Shown here: positions 1 to 10,396 of the stretch, in pieces
How positions within the stretch are numbered: the first letter of the stretch is position 1
How the letters are laid out: each line of letters opens with the position of its first letter
Source: Cryobacterium arcticum
GTDB taxonomy: Bacteria; Actinomycetota; Actinomycetes; Actinomycetales; Microbacteriaceae
Reading direction: 5' to 3'
Assembly: GCF_001679725.1 (NCBI RefSeq)
Contig: NZ_CP016282.1
Location: 3,472,001-3,536,000 of the forward strand
DNA: 64,000 nt
Position numbers and translations under genes: made by a program
Notes under the pieces: generated by a model
Seen by the model: the letters and a program-made list of their open reading frames with translations, nothing else
What the model was told of the DNA's origin: nothing
Databases searched by the model: none

Positions 1-1
1 C

Positions 2-946
2 GTGATCAGCGGCTCCGGCGAGCTGGGGATCCAGCTCGGCCCGATCATCTCCGAGGTCAAGAACGAGCTGGTCAACCGGGGCTTCACGCTGGCGCAGAAC
101 ATCCCCGACGTCAACCGCACCATCGTGGTCGCTCAATCCGCCTCCCTCGTGCAGGCGCGCACGGCGTACCAGCTGCTGAACGTGCTGGGCTTCGTGCTGC
201 CGCTGGTGAGCCTGGGGCTGATCGTGATCGGCATCCTGATGGCCCGGCGTCGCGCGCGCACCCTGATCTGGGCGGGGCTGACCCTGGCGGCGTCGATGGC
301 GCTGCTGGCGGCGGGCGTCGCCGTGGGCCGCATCGTGTTCGTCAACTCAATCTCCCCCGCCTACCTGCCCAGCGACACTGCCCAGGCGCTCTACGATGCG
401 GTGGTACCGATCATCAACGCCACTGCGCTGTCGGTGGGCCTGGTCGGCGTGACCGTGGCTGTCGTCGCCTACCTGGCCGGACCGTTCCGCGGCTCCACCG
501 TCGTGCGGCGCACCACGGTCAACACCTCCGCCCGGCTCCGCCTCGCCGCGGCCGACGCCGGTGTCAGCACCGGTCGGTTCGGCGCCTTCCTCTACCAATA
601 CCGCCGGCTCGCCCACGTGCTCATCGGCCTGGCCGCTGCCGCCGTCGCGATCTTCTGGCGGCCGCTGACTCCCCCGGTGATCATCTGGACGGCCGTGCTC
701 GCGCTGCTCGCAGTGCTCCTCGTGGAGCTTTTGCAGCGGCCGCCCACCGAGTCGATGGGAACCGATACGGCCGAGATCGCCCCCGAACCGCTGGGGCCGA
801 CCGAGCCGACCGCATCCGAGTCCGAGCAGCGTGAGGAGGTCCTCGCGTCCACCAGGCCGCTGCCGCCGGACGGACTCGGCGACCGCAACCAGACCGCGCC
901 CACCGAGCCTCTGCCACCGTTATCGTCCAAGAGCGACACGGATTAG
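2..946 (+). CDS. Integral membrane protein, 5' end outside the window
   Basis: The frame is open from the first bases, so the true start probably lies upstream; 314 codons are visible. The visible part starts with a soluble stretch of about 55 residues containing ELVNRGF and SLVQARTAYQLLN. It continues with hydrophobic segments near residues 60-80, 88-108, 137-158, 202-218 and 222-242. The tail from about 245 is acidic and Pro/Thr-rich and probably cytoplasmic. This layout is common in uncharacterised actinobacterial membrane proteins. I recognise no catalytic motif and assign no function. The pirin gene follows 9 nt downstream on the same strand and may be co-transcribed. Confidence 0.8.
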   Translation: MISGSGELGIQLGPIISEVKNELVNRGFTLAQNIPDVNRTIVVAQSASLVQARTAYQLLNVLGFVLPLVSLGLIVIGILMARRRARTLIWAGLTLAASMALLAAGVAVGRIVFVNSISPAYLPSDTAQALYDAVVPIINATALSVGLVGVTVAVVAYLAGPFRGSTVVRRTTVNTSARLRLAAADAGVSTGRFGAFLYQYRRLAHVLIGLAAAAVAIFWRPLTPPVIIWTAVLALLAVLLVELLQRPPTESMGTDTAEIAPEPLGPTEPTASESEQREEVLASTRPLPPDGLGDRNQTAPTEPLPPLSSKSDTD

Positions 947-955
947 GGTCGGAGG

Positions 956-1951
956 GTGAGCAACCTGGAAACCGAACCGGCCGAACTCCTCTGCGACGGC
1001 AGTACGCCGATCGGCACCCTGACCGAGGCGCCCGCGCCGGTCGTCATCCTCGAGCCGCGCGACGTGCCCCTGGGTGGGCCCCGCGCCATGGGTGTGCGGC
1101 GCACGCTCCCCCAGCGCCGGCGCAGCCTGATCGGCGCCTGGTGCTTCGTGGACCACTACGGGCCAGACGACGTCTCCGTCACCGGTGGCATGGTCGTGCC
1201 GCCGCATCCGCACACCGGGCTGCAGACCGCGAGCTGGCTCTTCGCCGGTGAGGTCGAGCACCGCGACAGCGTCGGCAGCCTGGCGCTCGTGCGTCCGGGT
1301 GAGCTCAACCTGATGACCGCCGGGGCCGGCATCAGCCACTCCGAGGTGTCGACGCCGGCCACGACGGCCCTGCACGGCGTGCAACTGTGGATCGCGCTGC
1401 CCGAGCTCACCCGGCACCAGGCCCCGCACTTCGAGAACCACGTCATCGCCCCCGTCACCCTGAACGGTGTCACCCTGCACGTGTTCATCGGCAGCCTGGC
1501 CGGGCAGACCGCGGCGGCCCTTGGCGATACCCCCCTGGTCGGCGCCCAGCTGGACCTGCCCGCCGGGGCCTCGATCGACCTGGAGGTGCAGAGCGCCTTC
1601 GAGCACGGGGTGCTCGTCGACACCGGTGCGGTCTCGGTCGCCGGCACCCCGGTGCGGCAGTACGAGCTGGGCTTCGTCGATGCCGGGCGCCGGCGCATCC
1701 GCGTGGAGAACACCGGCGAGGCGCACGCCCGCGTACTGCTGCTGGGCGGCGAGCCGCTCGGCGAGCAGATCGTGATGTGGTGGAACTTCATCGGCCGCAG
1801 CCACGAGGAGATCACCGCATGGCGGGCCCAGTGGCAGTCCGACGTGATCGACGAAACGGATGCGGCCGGCCCGTTCGGCCACGTCGCGTACCACGGCGCC
1901 GCCCTGCCGGCACCGGTTCTGCCCACCGTGCGGCTGAAGCCCCGGGACTGA
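956..1951 (+). CDS. Pirin family protein (bicupin)
   Basis: 331 residues, the usual size for bacterial pirins. Pirins are metal-binding double cupins; some act as quercetin dioxygenases or redox sensors. The first cupin carries the family signature PPHPHTGLQT with His84 and His86, followed by AGAGISHSE with His128 and Glu130. This is the H-x-H...H-x-E metal set known from human pirin. The second cupin (about 215-300) lacks these ligands, as is normal. The GTG start sits directly on a GGAGG (951-955), too close to act as its Shine-Dalgarno sequence. The start could therefore be leaderless or lie further downstream, but no better candidate precedes the conserved core. The gene converges with cardiolipin synthase, with only 6 nt between the stops. 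Confidence 0.9.
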   Translation: MSNLETEPAELLCDGSTPIGTLTEAPAPVVILEPRDVPLGGPRAMGVRRTLPQRRRSLIGAWCFVDHYGPDDVSVTGGMVVPPHPHTGLQTASWLFAGEVEHRDSVGSLALVRPGELNLMTAGAGISHSEVSTPATTALHGVQLWIALPELTRHQAPHFENHVIAPVTLNGVTLHVFIGSLAGQTAAALGDTPLVGAQLDLPAGASIDLEVQSAFEHGVLVDTGAVSVAGTPVRQYELGFVDAGRRRIRVENTGEAHARVLLLGGEPLGEQIVMWWNFIGRSHEEITAWRAQWQSDVIDETDAAGPFGHVAYHGAALPAPVLPTVRLKPRD

Positions 1952-1957
1952 ACGCGC

Positions 1958-3421
1958 CTACTGAACGGCCGAGGTCAGCCGGGCCAGGTTGTCCAGGATC
2001 GTCGAACGCAGCGGCTGCTTCATCCACTCGTCCAGGGTGAGCTCCCGGCTGTCGGCCCGGTAGCCGTCTTCCACCTCGCGGAGCGCCTCCACGAAGGAGT
2101 GCCCGCGCACCATCAGCGACACCTCGAAGTTGAGGCTGAACGAGCGCATGTCCATGTTGCTCGAGCCGATCACGGCCACGTCGTCATCGATCGTGAAGTG
2201 CTTGGCATGCAAGACGTACGGCGCCTTGTACATGTAGATCTTCACGCCCGCGCGCAGCAGTTCCTCGTAGTACGAGCGCTGGGCGTGGTACACGAGGGCC
2301 TGGTCGCCGATCTCGGAGACGAACAGCTCAACGTGCAGGCCGCGCTGTACCGCCGTGGTGATCGCGTACATGATCGACTCGTCCGGCACGAAGTACGGGC
2401 TCGTGATCACGATGCGTTCCTGCGCGTAGTACAGCAGCGCGAGGAAGAGGCGCAGGTTGTTCTCGCCCACGAAGCCGGGGCCGCTGGGCACCACCTGGCA
2501 GTCGATGGCATCCGAGATGTCTTCGGGGTGCACGGGCTCGATGTCGCGGGTGAGCAGCTCGTTGGTCTCGCTGTACCAGTCGGTGATGAAGATGGCGTTC
2601 AGGCCCGACACGATGGGGCCCTCGAGCCGCACCATGAGGTCCTTCCACTTGAGTCCGCGGCGGATGTTGGACTTCATGTTGTAGGTGCGGTCGATCACGT
2701 TCTGCGAGCCCATGAACCCGATCCGGCCGTCCACGATGACGAGCTTGCGGTGGTTGCGCAGGTCGGGTCGCTGCCACTTGCCCTTGAACGGCTGCAGCGG
2801 CAACATCAGTTCCCACTTCACGCCGGAGTCGGTGAGGCGCCGTTTGGTGCGCTTGAATCCGGGCTTCCGTGCCGACTGGATGTGGTCCATCAGCACCCGT
2901 ACGGTCACACCGCGCTTGACCGCGTTCTCCATGGCGTCGAAGAACCCCGCCGTGGTGTCGTCCAGGGAGAGGATGTAGAACTCCACGTGAACGTACTTGG
3001 TCGCCCTGTCGATGTCGGCGGCCATCGCGGCGAGGGTCTCCTCGTAGTGGCCGTGCAGGCGGGCCCGGTTGTCGCCCACCAGCGGCATGGCGCCGAGGTT
3101 GCGGTTGAGCTCCACCACCGACTCCAGCCAGCCGGGCCAGGGGTGTTCCCGGGTGACCCGTTCCATGCCCGCGGTGCTGTCGAGGATGAACTGGTTGATC
3201 TCCGCCTGCTTCTCGACGCGCTTCTTGGGCAGCGTGCGGAAGCCGATCAGCAGGAACAGGAGCGCCCCGAAGTACGGGATCAGGAAGATCGCCAGCAGCC
3301 AGGCCATCCCGGAGGTGGGCCTGCGGTTGCGCGGGACCACGATGATGGCCACGACCCGGATGGCGAAGTCAACAAGGAACGCCACCACAAGGAGGATGGT
3401 GGACAGGTCGATTCCGAACAC
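1958..3421 (-). CDS. cls: Cardiolipin synthase (phospholipase D family)
   Basis: Transfers a phosphatidyl group between phosphatidylglycerol molecules, or from CDP-diacylglycerol, to make cardiolipin in the membrane. Two N-terminal membrane segments (about 4-27 and 38-60) precede two PLD catalytic motifs: NHRKLVIVDGRIGFMGSQN and LHAKHFTIDDDVAVIGSSN. Both keep the H-x-K-x4-D catalytic residues. I chose GTG at 3421, giving 487 residues. It lies 2 nt after the stop of the preceding small membrane gene and begins with the typical first hydrophobic helix. A longer frame open to 3535 would only add sequence that overlaps that gene in another frame. Confidence 0.93.
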   Translation of the reverse strand: MFGIDLSTILLVVAFLVDFAIRVVAIIVVPRNRRPTSGMAWLLAIFLIPYFGALLFLLIGFRTLPKKRVEKQAEINQFILDSTAGMERVTREHPWPGWLESVVELNRNLGAMPLVGDNRARLHGHYEETLAAMAADIDRATKYVHVEFYILSLDDTTAGFFDAMENAVKRGVTVRVLMDHIQSARKPGFKRTKRRLTDSGVKWELMLPLQPFKGKWQRPDLRNHRKLVIVDGRIGFMGSQNVIDRTYNMKSNIRRGLKWKDLMVRLEGPIVSGLNAIFITDWYSETNELLTRDIEPVHPEDISDAIDCQVVPSGPGFVGENNLRLFLALLYYAQERIVITSPYFVPDESIMYAITTAVQRGLHVELFVSEIGDQALVYHAQRSYYEELLRAGVKIYMYKAPYVLHAKHFTIDDDVAVIGSSNMDMRSFSLNFEVSLMVRGHSFVEALREVEDGYRADSRELTLDEWMKQPLRSTILDNLARLTSAVQ

Positions 3422-3423
3422 GT

Positions 3424-3606
3424 TTAGCCGGCCGGTTTGTCGAGGCCGAGCTTGGCCCGTTCTTCGGCTTCGATGCGCGCGTAGGCGTTTCGCTCCGTGC
3501 GGTCGGCCCGGATGATGGCACGCATGATGATCCAAAAGATCACGCCGACCAGAACCGTGGGCGCGAGCGAAAACAGTGCGTTGGCCCAGAAGTCATCCAT
3601 AGTCAC
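3424..3606 (-). CDS. Small single-span membrane protein upstream of cls
   Basis: 60 residues: a short N-terminus, one hydrophobic helix (about 8-30, ALFSLAPTVLVGVIFWIIMRAI), then a charged tail rich in Arg, Glu and Lys. It ends 2 nt before the cardiolipin synthase start, so the two genes are almost certainly co-transcribed and may be translationally coupled. The charged tail after a single helix resembles small membrane proteins found beside lipid genes in Microbacteriaceae. I know of no assigned function. Confidence 0.7.
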   Translation of the reverse strand: MTMDDFWANALFSLAPTVLVGVIFWIIMRAIIRADRTERNAYARIEAEERAKLGLDKPAG

Positions 3607-3713
3607 TCCAGCCTACGCTGTCCCGCCCCCGCCCCATCCGCGAGCTGTCGCTTAAGCACCAGGATTCCCCGGTTTTGCGTGCTTGTCTCACAGTTCGCGG
3701 GAGGGTCCGGGGG

Positions 3714-3866
3714 TTATTTGACGAGGATGCCCCAGATGCCCGAACCCAGCAGGTACAGGCCGATGCCGCCCACCACGATCCAGATCATGATCCGGTTGGT
3801 CGACGGACCCTTCTTGCCGCCGTCGTCGTCGGGCTTCAGCTCGTCCTTGGGCAGAAAAGTCATCAT
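3714..3866 (-). CDS. 50-residue membrane protein downstream of lysS
   Basis: This short gene follows lysS after 4 nt; an ATG at 3866 (or 3863) opens a 50-codon frame ending with TAA at 3714-3716. The product begins MMTFLPKDEL, has a hydrophilic stretch rich in Asp, Gly and Lys (about 11-24), and ends in one hydrophobic helix (about 27-49, with IWIVVGGIGLYLLGSGIWGI). This is a tail-anchored layout with a cytoplasmic N-terminus. The clean amphiphilic layout and operon position argue that it is real. I infer a membrane protein of unknown role. Confidence 0.6.
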   Translation of the reverse strand: MMTFLPKDELKPDDDGGKKGPSTNRIMIWIVVGGIGLYLLGSGIWGILVK

Positions 3867-3870
3867 GCGG

Positions 3871-5421
<1,551 letters not shown>

Positions 5422-5476
5422 GCGGTTCTCCGTCGGTGGGCGTGCGCGGGCCGCAGCCAGCGCCTGGGAAAGGCGG

Positions 5477-6358
5477 TTAGGGGATGTCCAGTGCGATGTT
5501 GTCGATGAGCCGGGTGCTGCCGACCACCGCGGCGACCAGCATTCTGGCCGGGCCTCGGTAGTCGTCGGCGACCGGCAGGTAGGTGTGCGGGTGCACGACA
5601 ACGAGATAGTCCAGTTTAACCAGTGGCTGAGCGCCGATTACCGCGTGCGCCGCCACGATCGCGGCCGGCACACCAGCGGAGGCGGCAGCGGCGGCGGCCG
5701 CGAGGCCCACCGACAGCGAACGGGCCGCGTCGCGGGCGGGGTCGTCGAGGTTGCGGTTGCGGCTCGACAGGGCCAGGCCGTTGTCCTCGCGCACGGTGGG
5801 AACGACCTCGATGCCGAGCCTGAGGTTGAGGTCGGCGACCATGCGCTCCACGAGGAACACTTGTTGGGCGTCCTTCTGGCCGAACACGGCGATGTCGGGT
5901 TCGACGATGTTGAACAGCTTCGCCACCACCGTGAGCATGCCGTCGAAGTGGCCGGGACGGGCCGCGCCCTCGTACAGGCTGCCGATCGCGCCGGCGGTGA
6001 CGCGGGTGGAGGACGCTCCGTCCGGGTACATCTCGCGAATCGTGGGCGCGAACACGAACGCGGCGCCCTCCTTGGCCAGCACCGCCACGTCGGCGTCGAG
6101 GGTGCGCGGGTAGGTGTCGAGATCTTCGTTCACGCCGAACTGCAGCGGGTTCACGAAGATGGAGACCACGACGATGGCGCCGAGGTCCGCGGCGCGGCGC
6201 ACGAGGGCGCGGTGGCCGGCGTGCAGGGCGCCCATGGTGGGTACGAGCACGACATGGGCGTCGCCGCCTTGGGCGGCGACGTTCTGCTTGGCGAGGCAGA
6301 GTTGGCCCCGCAGCTCATCGATGGTGTCGATGACTTCTGGCTTGGTGAGCACGGTCAC
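5477..6358 (-). CDS. panC: Pantoate--beta-alanine ligase (pantothenate synthetase)
   Basis: Condenses pantoate with beta-alanine, using ATP, to form pantothenate, the precursor of coenzyme A. 293 residues. The nucleotidyl-transferase signature [10 protein letters not shown] (40-49) supplies the HIGH-type ATP-binding motif, [12 protein letters not shown] follows, and ALSSRNRNL is the KMSKS-like loop. The start is a GTG at 6358 that overlaps the stop of the upstream DUF2520 gene (GTGA), implying translational coupling. No panB or panD is present in this window. Confidence 0.95.
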   Translation of the reverse strand: MTVLTKPEVIDTIDELRGQLCLAKQNVAAQGGDAHVVLVPTMGALHAGHRALVRRAADLGAIVVVSIFVNPLQFGVNEDLDTYPRTLDADVAVLAKEGAAFVFAPTIREMYPDGASSTRVTAGAIGSLYEGAARPGHFDGMLTVVAKLFNIVEPDIAVFGQKDAQQVFLVERMVADLNLRLGIEVVPTVREDNGLALSSRNRNLDDPARDAARSLSVGLAAAAAAASAGVPAAIVAAHAVIGAQPLVKLDYLVVVHPHTYLPVADDYRGPARMLVAAVVGSTRLIDNIALDIP

Positions 6359-7116
6359 TGGTCCTCCGGGTCGAACGGGTATGGCAGGTCGAACGGGTGG
6401 GGCAAGGTGTCGAGGTCGTCGAGCGGATGCGTGGCCCCGTTGCGGGTGAGCGCGTTCTCGATGGCCGATCGCACAAGCGGCGCGATCACGGCGCCGGGCT
6501 GCTCGATGCCGATGCCCTGCAGCAGCCGGGTGGACTGCTCGACGATCGAGGTGGAGAACGCCGTGGCGGTCTCGATGGCCTCGGCGTAGGCGGCGCGGTC
6601 GGCTTCGGCCACGATCACCGGTTCACCGCCCATCTCCACCACCAGGGCCTGACCGATCGGCAGTACAGGGGCGGGGGCGGTGACGGCGAAGTAGCTGTCG
6701 GCCAGCCGGCTGATGTCCAGGCTGGTCCCGGTGAACGACATGGCCGGGTGGATGGCCAGCGGGATCGCGCCGGCGCGCAGGGCCGGCAGGAGCACATCCG
6801 TGCCGTACCGCGCCGAGGTGTGCAGCACGAGCTGGCCGTGCTGCCAGGTTCCCGTGGCGGCGAGCCCGGTGACCAGGCTGTCCAGCTGGTCGTCCGGCAC
6901 GGCGATGATCACGAGTTCGCTGCGCTCCACGACCTCGGGCACCGTGAGCACGGGCACCTGCGGCAGGATGGCCTCGGCCCGGTCTCGGCTGGCCTGGGAG
7001 ATGGCGGAGATGCCCACGAGGGCGTGTCCGGCACCGGCGAGGGCCGCGGCGAGGATCGGGCCGACGTGCCCGGCGCCGATGACGCCGATGCCGAGCCGGC
7101 CGGGGCGCTGGCTCAC
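6355..7116 (-). CDS. Rossmann-fold DUF2520 oxidoreductase, candidate ketopantoate reductase
   Basis: 253 residues. The N-terminal Rossmann domain starts with GIGVIGAGHVG (about 9-19), a dinucleotide-binding GxGxxG loop. A C-terminal DUF2520 helical domain carries LAIHPAMSFTGT. Architecturally it is like 6-phosphogluconate or ketopantoate dehydrogenases. It overlaps panC by 4 nt downstream and a PH-domain gene by 4 nt upstream (GTG start). The tight coupling to panC suggests it reduces ketopantoate to pantoate, as has been proposed for PanG-type proteins in other bacteria. That function is inferred; the fold is seen. Confidence 0.85.
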   Translation of the reverse strand: MSQRPGRLGIGVIGAGHVGPILAAALAGAGHALVGISAISQASRDRAEAILPQVPVLTVPEVVERSELVIIAVPDDQLDSLVTGLAATGTWQHGQLVLHTSARYGTDVLLPALRAGAIPLAIHPAMSFTGTSLDISRLADSYFAVTAPAPVLPIGQALVVEMGGEPVIVAEADRAAYAEAIETATAFSTSIVEQSTRLLQGIGIEQPGAVIAPLVRSAIENALTRNGATHPLDDLDTLPHPFDLPYPFDPEDQ

Positions 7117-8810
7117 CAGGTCACCTCGGTGCTCGGGCCGAGCGGGGTGGTGGTGGGCGGCGGAGTCGCGGCGGTCGGAGCCGCCGCAGGCGGCGCTTCA
7201 GGGGCGGGGGCGGACGGCTGGTCGGTGGCGGCGGGAGCGGCGGCGGCGGGAGCGGCGGCGGCGGGAGTGCGGCTCCAGTGGTGGCTGGTGTCGGAGTCGG
7301 CCGAGGCGACCGCGCCGGCGGACACTGCCTCGAACAGGCGCACGGCTTCGATGCTGTCGATCACGCCGAGCGTCGCGCTGACCGGTCCGGCCACGGTGTG
7401 CAGCCGGGCGGTGGCCAGGCGCAGGCGGCGCCGGATCGGGCCCTGGTCGATGCCGACGCTTTGCAGGCGGGCCAAGGGCACGAGCACGAGGTCCCTGGCC
7501 AGCACTCCGCGGCGCAGCAGCGCCACGTCGGCGGCCACCGCATAGCCGGTGCGCCGCCAGGAGAAGGGCCGGAGCCATGCGGCACGGCGCGGAGCGTTGT
7601 GGAAGCCGTCGTCGCCGCCGCGGGAGGTGAGGCCACGGCCGATGAGCGCCCGCTGGGCGTCGTCGGAGAAAGCCGGCAGGATCAGTTCGAGCACGCGTTC
7701 GACGTCGCGCAGCGACCCGACCGGGAGCACCGTCGTGGCCGCGGCTCCTGCCGCGCCCTCGTTGGTGGAGTGGCCGGCCTTGTTGATGCGGATCTGCCAC
7801 CAGCCGAACGGGCGCCACAACAGCGGCTGGTTCACGCCTACGGCGTGGATACGCCCGGGCGGCAGGGTCTCGTTGCTCGTGGTGAGCAGGCCGAAGCCCA
7901 CCCGCACCCCGTCGCTGGTGCCCGCGATGCTGTACCGCAACGACTTGGTGAACCGGGAGAAGTAGTAACCGAGGCTGCCGATCAGGCCGGGGACGATGGC
8001 GATGAGCAGCCATTCGCTGCCGCCGACGACCACCGAGGTGATGAGGGCCACCACGCCCACCAGCAGGAACAGGGTGAACCCGCTGAACACGATCGACCCG
8101 ATCAGTCGCAGGATCGGGATGCGCACGACCGACTGCGGCGGCGCGGCATCCGGGTCCAGCTCCGGCGCGAGGAATTCGCCCACCCGTGCCGTGGCGTAGT
8201 CCCCGAGCCCCTGGCGGAGCCCGTGCCCGTTCGCCTCGGCGGACCCGATGCCCTCGTCGGGTTCGCCGGGCTGGCCGGGCGACACGCGCGGTTGCCGGGC
8301 GCCGGAGGCCAGCTGCAGGATGTCGCGGCGCAGCCCGTCGGCCAACGCTGAGCCGAGGTAGGCCAGTTGCACATTGGCGTCCTGCCCGGCAACGCTCACC
8401 TCGAGCTTGGCGGCGCCGAAGAGGCGGGGAATGAGCGGGCGCACGATATTGACGCCCTGGATGCGGTCCAGCCTGGCCTTCCGGTGGCTGCGGAACAGGA
8501 TGCCGCTGCGCACCTCGACCGACTCGTCGGACACCCGGAAGGTGTGCATCCGCCAGGAGAGGCTGAAGCCGATGAGGATGACCACGAGGATGCCGCCGGC
8601 GATGAGCAGGGCCCAGCCCACGGCGCCGCGCTCGTAGATGGTGTCCAACGGGTCGCCGGACTCCCGCGGGATGCCGAAGACCAGGTCGACGACGCGTTCG
8701 CGGAAGTTGGCGATGACGAACCCGAGCAGGGCGAAGACGAAGATACCGCCGCGCAGCAGCGGGCTCGCGGGATGCAGGCGGTGCCAGTCCCCGTCGGCGA
8801 GGGAGGTCAC
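7113..8810 (-). CDS. Bacterial PH-domain membrane protein (YdbT/DUF304 type)
   Basis: 565 residues from a GTG at 8810 that overlaps the stop of the preceding PH gene (GTGA). Paired hydrophobic hairpins (around 15-35 and 55-75, then 215-260) alternate with bPH_2 domains containing WRMHTFRVSDESVEVRSG and RKARLDRIQGVNIVRPLIPRLFG. This repeated hairpin plus PH design is typical of YdbT-family proteins, whose Bacillus members are linked to resistance to antimicrobial peptides. The last 60 residues are a low-complexity Ala/Pro/Thr tail encoded by 15-bp GCGGCGGCGGGAGCG-like repeats near 7225-7265. That tail probably varies between strains. Confidence 0.85.
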   Translation of the reverse strand: MTSLADGDWHRLHPASPLLRGGIFVFALLGFVIANFRERVVDLVFGIPRESGDPLDTIYERGAVGWALLIAGGILVVILIGFSLSWRMHTFRVSDESVEVRSGILFRSHRKARLDRIQGVNIVRPLIPRLFGAAKLEVSVAGQDANVQLAYLGSALADGLRRDILQLASGARQPRVSPGQPGEPDEGIGSAEANGHGLRQGLGDYATARVGEFLAPELDPDAAPPQSVVRIPILRLIGSIVFSGFTLFLLVGVVALITSVVVGGSEWLLIAIVPGLIGSLGYYFSRFTKSLRYSIAGTSDGVRVGFGLLTTSNETLPPGRIHAVGVNQPLLWRPFGWWQIRINKAGHSTNEGAAGAAATTVLPVGSLRDVERVLELILPAFSDDAQRALIGRGLTSRGGDDGFHNAPRRAAWLRPFSWRRTGYAVAADVALLRRGVLARDLVLVPLARLQSVGIDQGPIRRRLRLATARLHTVAGPVSATLGVIDSIEAVRLFEAVSAGAVASADSDTSHHWSRTPAAAAPAAAAPAATDQPSAPAPEAPPAAAPTAATPPPTTTPLGPSTEVTW

Positions 8811-9358
8811 AAGCCGGCCCGCCGGCTCTCGGCCAGTTCCACGAGACGGTCTCGCAGGGCGTCGGCATCCGCCTCGGCCAGGCCGGGGATGGCCACGCCG
8901 GAGGAGGCCGCGGCGGTGACGAACTTGAGGTCGGCCAGGCCGAGGATACGGGCGACCGGGCCGCGAGTGATGTCCACGAGCTGCATGCGGCCGTAGGGCA
9001 CCGAGACGAAGCGCTGGTACATGATGCCGCGGCGGAAGAGCAGATCGTCCGCACGCAGCTGGTAGCCGATCGAGCGCACCCGGCGGGGCTCGAGCACGAG
9101 GGAGATCAGTGTGATGAGGGCGACGGCGCCCCCCACCCAGAGGGCCCAGTCTTGTTCGAGGACCAGCCAGAGAAAACCGGTGACCGCGCAGACGATGAGC
9201 AGGAACACGATGGTGCCCACGATCTCGACCATGACGTACTTGGGCGACACGCGCTTCCACTCGCCGGCCTCGGGGAGGTCCAGTCGCGCTCCCACCGGAG
9301 GAACCGGCATCGGCGCGATCTCGCCGCCGAAGTTGTCAGGCATGGGCTGTTCCGCCAT
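8807..9358 (-). CDS. Bacterial PH-domain membrane protein (YdbS type)
   Basis: 183 residues from ATG 9358. A hydrophilic N-terminus is followed by two membrane helices (about 45-65 and 72-90). A single bPH_2 domain follows, with IGYQLRADDLLFRRGIMYQRF and VPYGRMQLVDITRGPVARILGLADL. This is the YdbS partner usually found next to the larger YdbT-type gene, which is exactly the downstream neighbour here. Its first 23 nt overlap the end of the DUF3180 gene, so it belongs to the same operon. The product is probably part of a membrane complex with its neighbour; the biochemical role is unknown. Confidence 0.87.
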   Translation of the reverse strand: MAEQPMPDNFGGEIAPMPVPPVGARLDLPEAGEWKRVSPKYVMVEIVGTIVFLLIVCAVTGFLWLVLEQDWALWVGGAVALITLISLVLEPRRVRSIGYQLRADDLLFRRGIMYQRFVSVPYGRMQLVDITRGPVARILGLADLKFVTAAASSGVAIPGLAEADADALRDRLVELAESRRAGL

Positions 9359-9827
9359 TGTTCGGTCCCCCGTTGTCGTGATCGTGGTCGTCGTCCGGCG
9401 GGAGTGTGCAGAAGTGCTCCGCCACGAGACCGCCCACCAAGAGGATCACCGCGCCGAGCGCCATCCCGATTGCGAGCCACAACGATGTTACCGCCGGCAC
9501 CACCGAGCGGGTGAGGATGAAGGCCACGATCCCCAGGCCCACGCCGAGCAGGAGCGAGCCGCTCAGGCTGGATGCCTTGGCCAGCAGGGCCACCCGCATG
9601 GCCCGGAACGGGTCGACCCGTCGGGTGGAGCGGCCCCGGGTGGCCTGCCGGATCGGCCAGGCGAGGGCGACGAGGATCACGGCGATCAACACGAGCGCGA
9701 GCGGCAGGGTGAGTGGCGGAACGAAGATGGGCGCGCTGAAGGCCGTGGCCGCCAATTCGGCCAGGAATCCGACGACGAGGCCGACCAGCCCGAGGGCGAT
9801 CAGCGGGGTGGGCGAGGTGCGCTTCAT
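9336..9827 (-). CDS. DUF3180 family membrane protein
   Basis: 163 residues with four predicted membrane helices (about 9-30, 37-57, 84-105, 115-136) and a His/Asp/Asn-rich C-terminal tail (DDDHDHDNGG). DUF3180 proteins are actinobacterial and typically follow folK, as here, where the ATG overlaps the folK stop by 4 nt. Position in the folate operon is conserved but no function is established. The acidic-His tail is a weak hint of metal binding and nothing more. Confidence 0.83.
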   Translation of the reverse strand: MKRTSPTPLIALGLVGLVVGFLAELAATAFSAPIFVPPLTLPLALVLIAVILVALAWPIRQATRGRSTRRVDPFRAMRVALLAKASSLSGSLLLGVGLGIVAFILTRSVVPAVTSLWLAIGMALGAVILLVGGLVAEHFCTLPPDDDHDHDNGGPNNGGTAHA

Positions 9828-10396
9828 GGCCGGGGCTCCTGCAGACCGGGGGCGACCTCGGTGTGGGCGGGGTCGGTGCTGGCCGAGACCGGATGCGCCC
9901 TGGCCGTGCGGGCGGCGATGGCCAGGAGTTCGGTCACCCGGCCGCGGCCGGGGATCTCGGCGTCCGGGTCGATGTCGGCCCAGGGCGCGAGCACGAAGTC
10001 GCGCTCGGCGGCGCGTGGGTGCGGCAGGGTGAGCCTGTCGTCGTCGATCTGCAGGTCGCCCACGCAGATGAGGTCGATGTCCAGGGTGCGGTCCCCCCAG
10101 CGTTCCTCGCGCACCCGGCCGTGCGCGTTCTCGATGCCGTTGACGGCGTCGAGGAGGGCATGCGGGTCACCCGACCAGAGCAGGCTCACCACGAGGTTGA
10201 GGTAGCCGGGGGCGTCGAGGTCCACGCCGTCGGGCTTGACAGCGTCCGAGGCGTATACCGGCGAGATCGCGGTCAGCTCCGCTCCGGACAGGTCGGCAAT
10301 CTCCCGCACGGCGGCGGCCAGGGTGGCCTCCCGGTCGCCGAGGTTACTGCCGAGGGCCAGTACGGCGGTGTGCGGCGTGCCGTTGGTCTGCGTCAT
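9824..10396 (-). CDS. folK: 2-amino-4-hydroxy-6-hydroxymethyldihydropteridine pyrophosphokinase
   Basis: HPPK transfers pyrophosphate from ATP to 6-hydroxymethyl-dihydropterin, preparing it for condensation with p-aminobenzoate by FolP. 190 residues. Signatures seen are AVLALGSNLGDRE at the N-terminus, the family motif RVREERWGDRTLDIDLICVGD in the middle, and LPHPRAAERDFVLAPWADIDP. The ATG at 10396 overlaps the folB stop (ATGA). The C-terminal 30 residues are a low-complexity extension past the usual HPPK core. Confidence 0.95.
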   Translation of the reverse strand: MTQTNGTPHTAVLALGSNLGDREATLAAAVREIADLSGAELTAISPVYASDAVKPDGVDLDAPGYLNLVVSLLWSGDPHALLDAVNGIENAHGRVREERWGDRTLDIDLICVGDLQIDDDRLTLPHPRAAERDFVLAPWADIDPDAEIPGRGRVTELLAIAARTARAHPVSASTDPAHTEVAPGLQEPRP

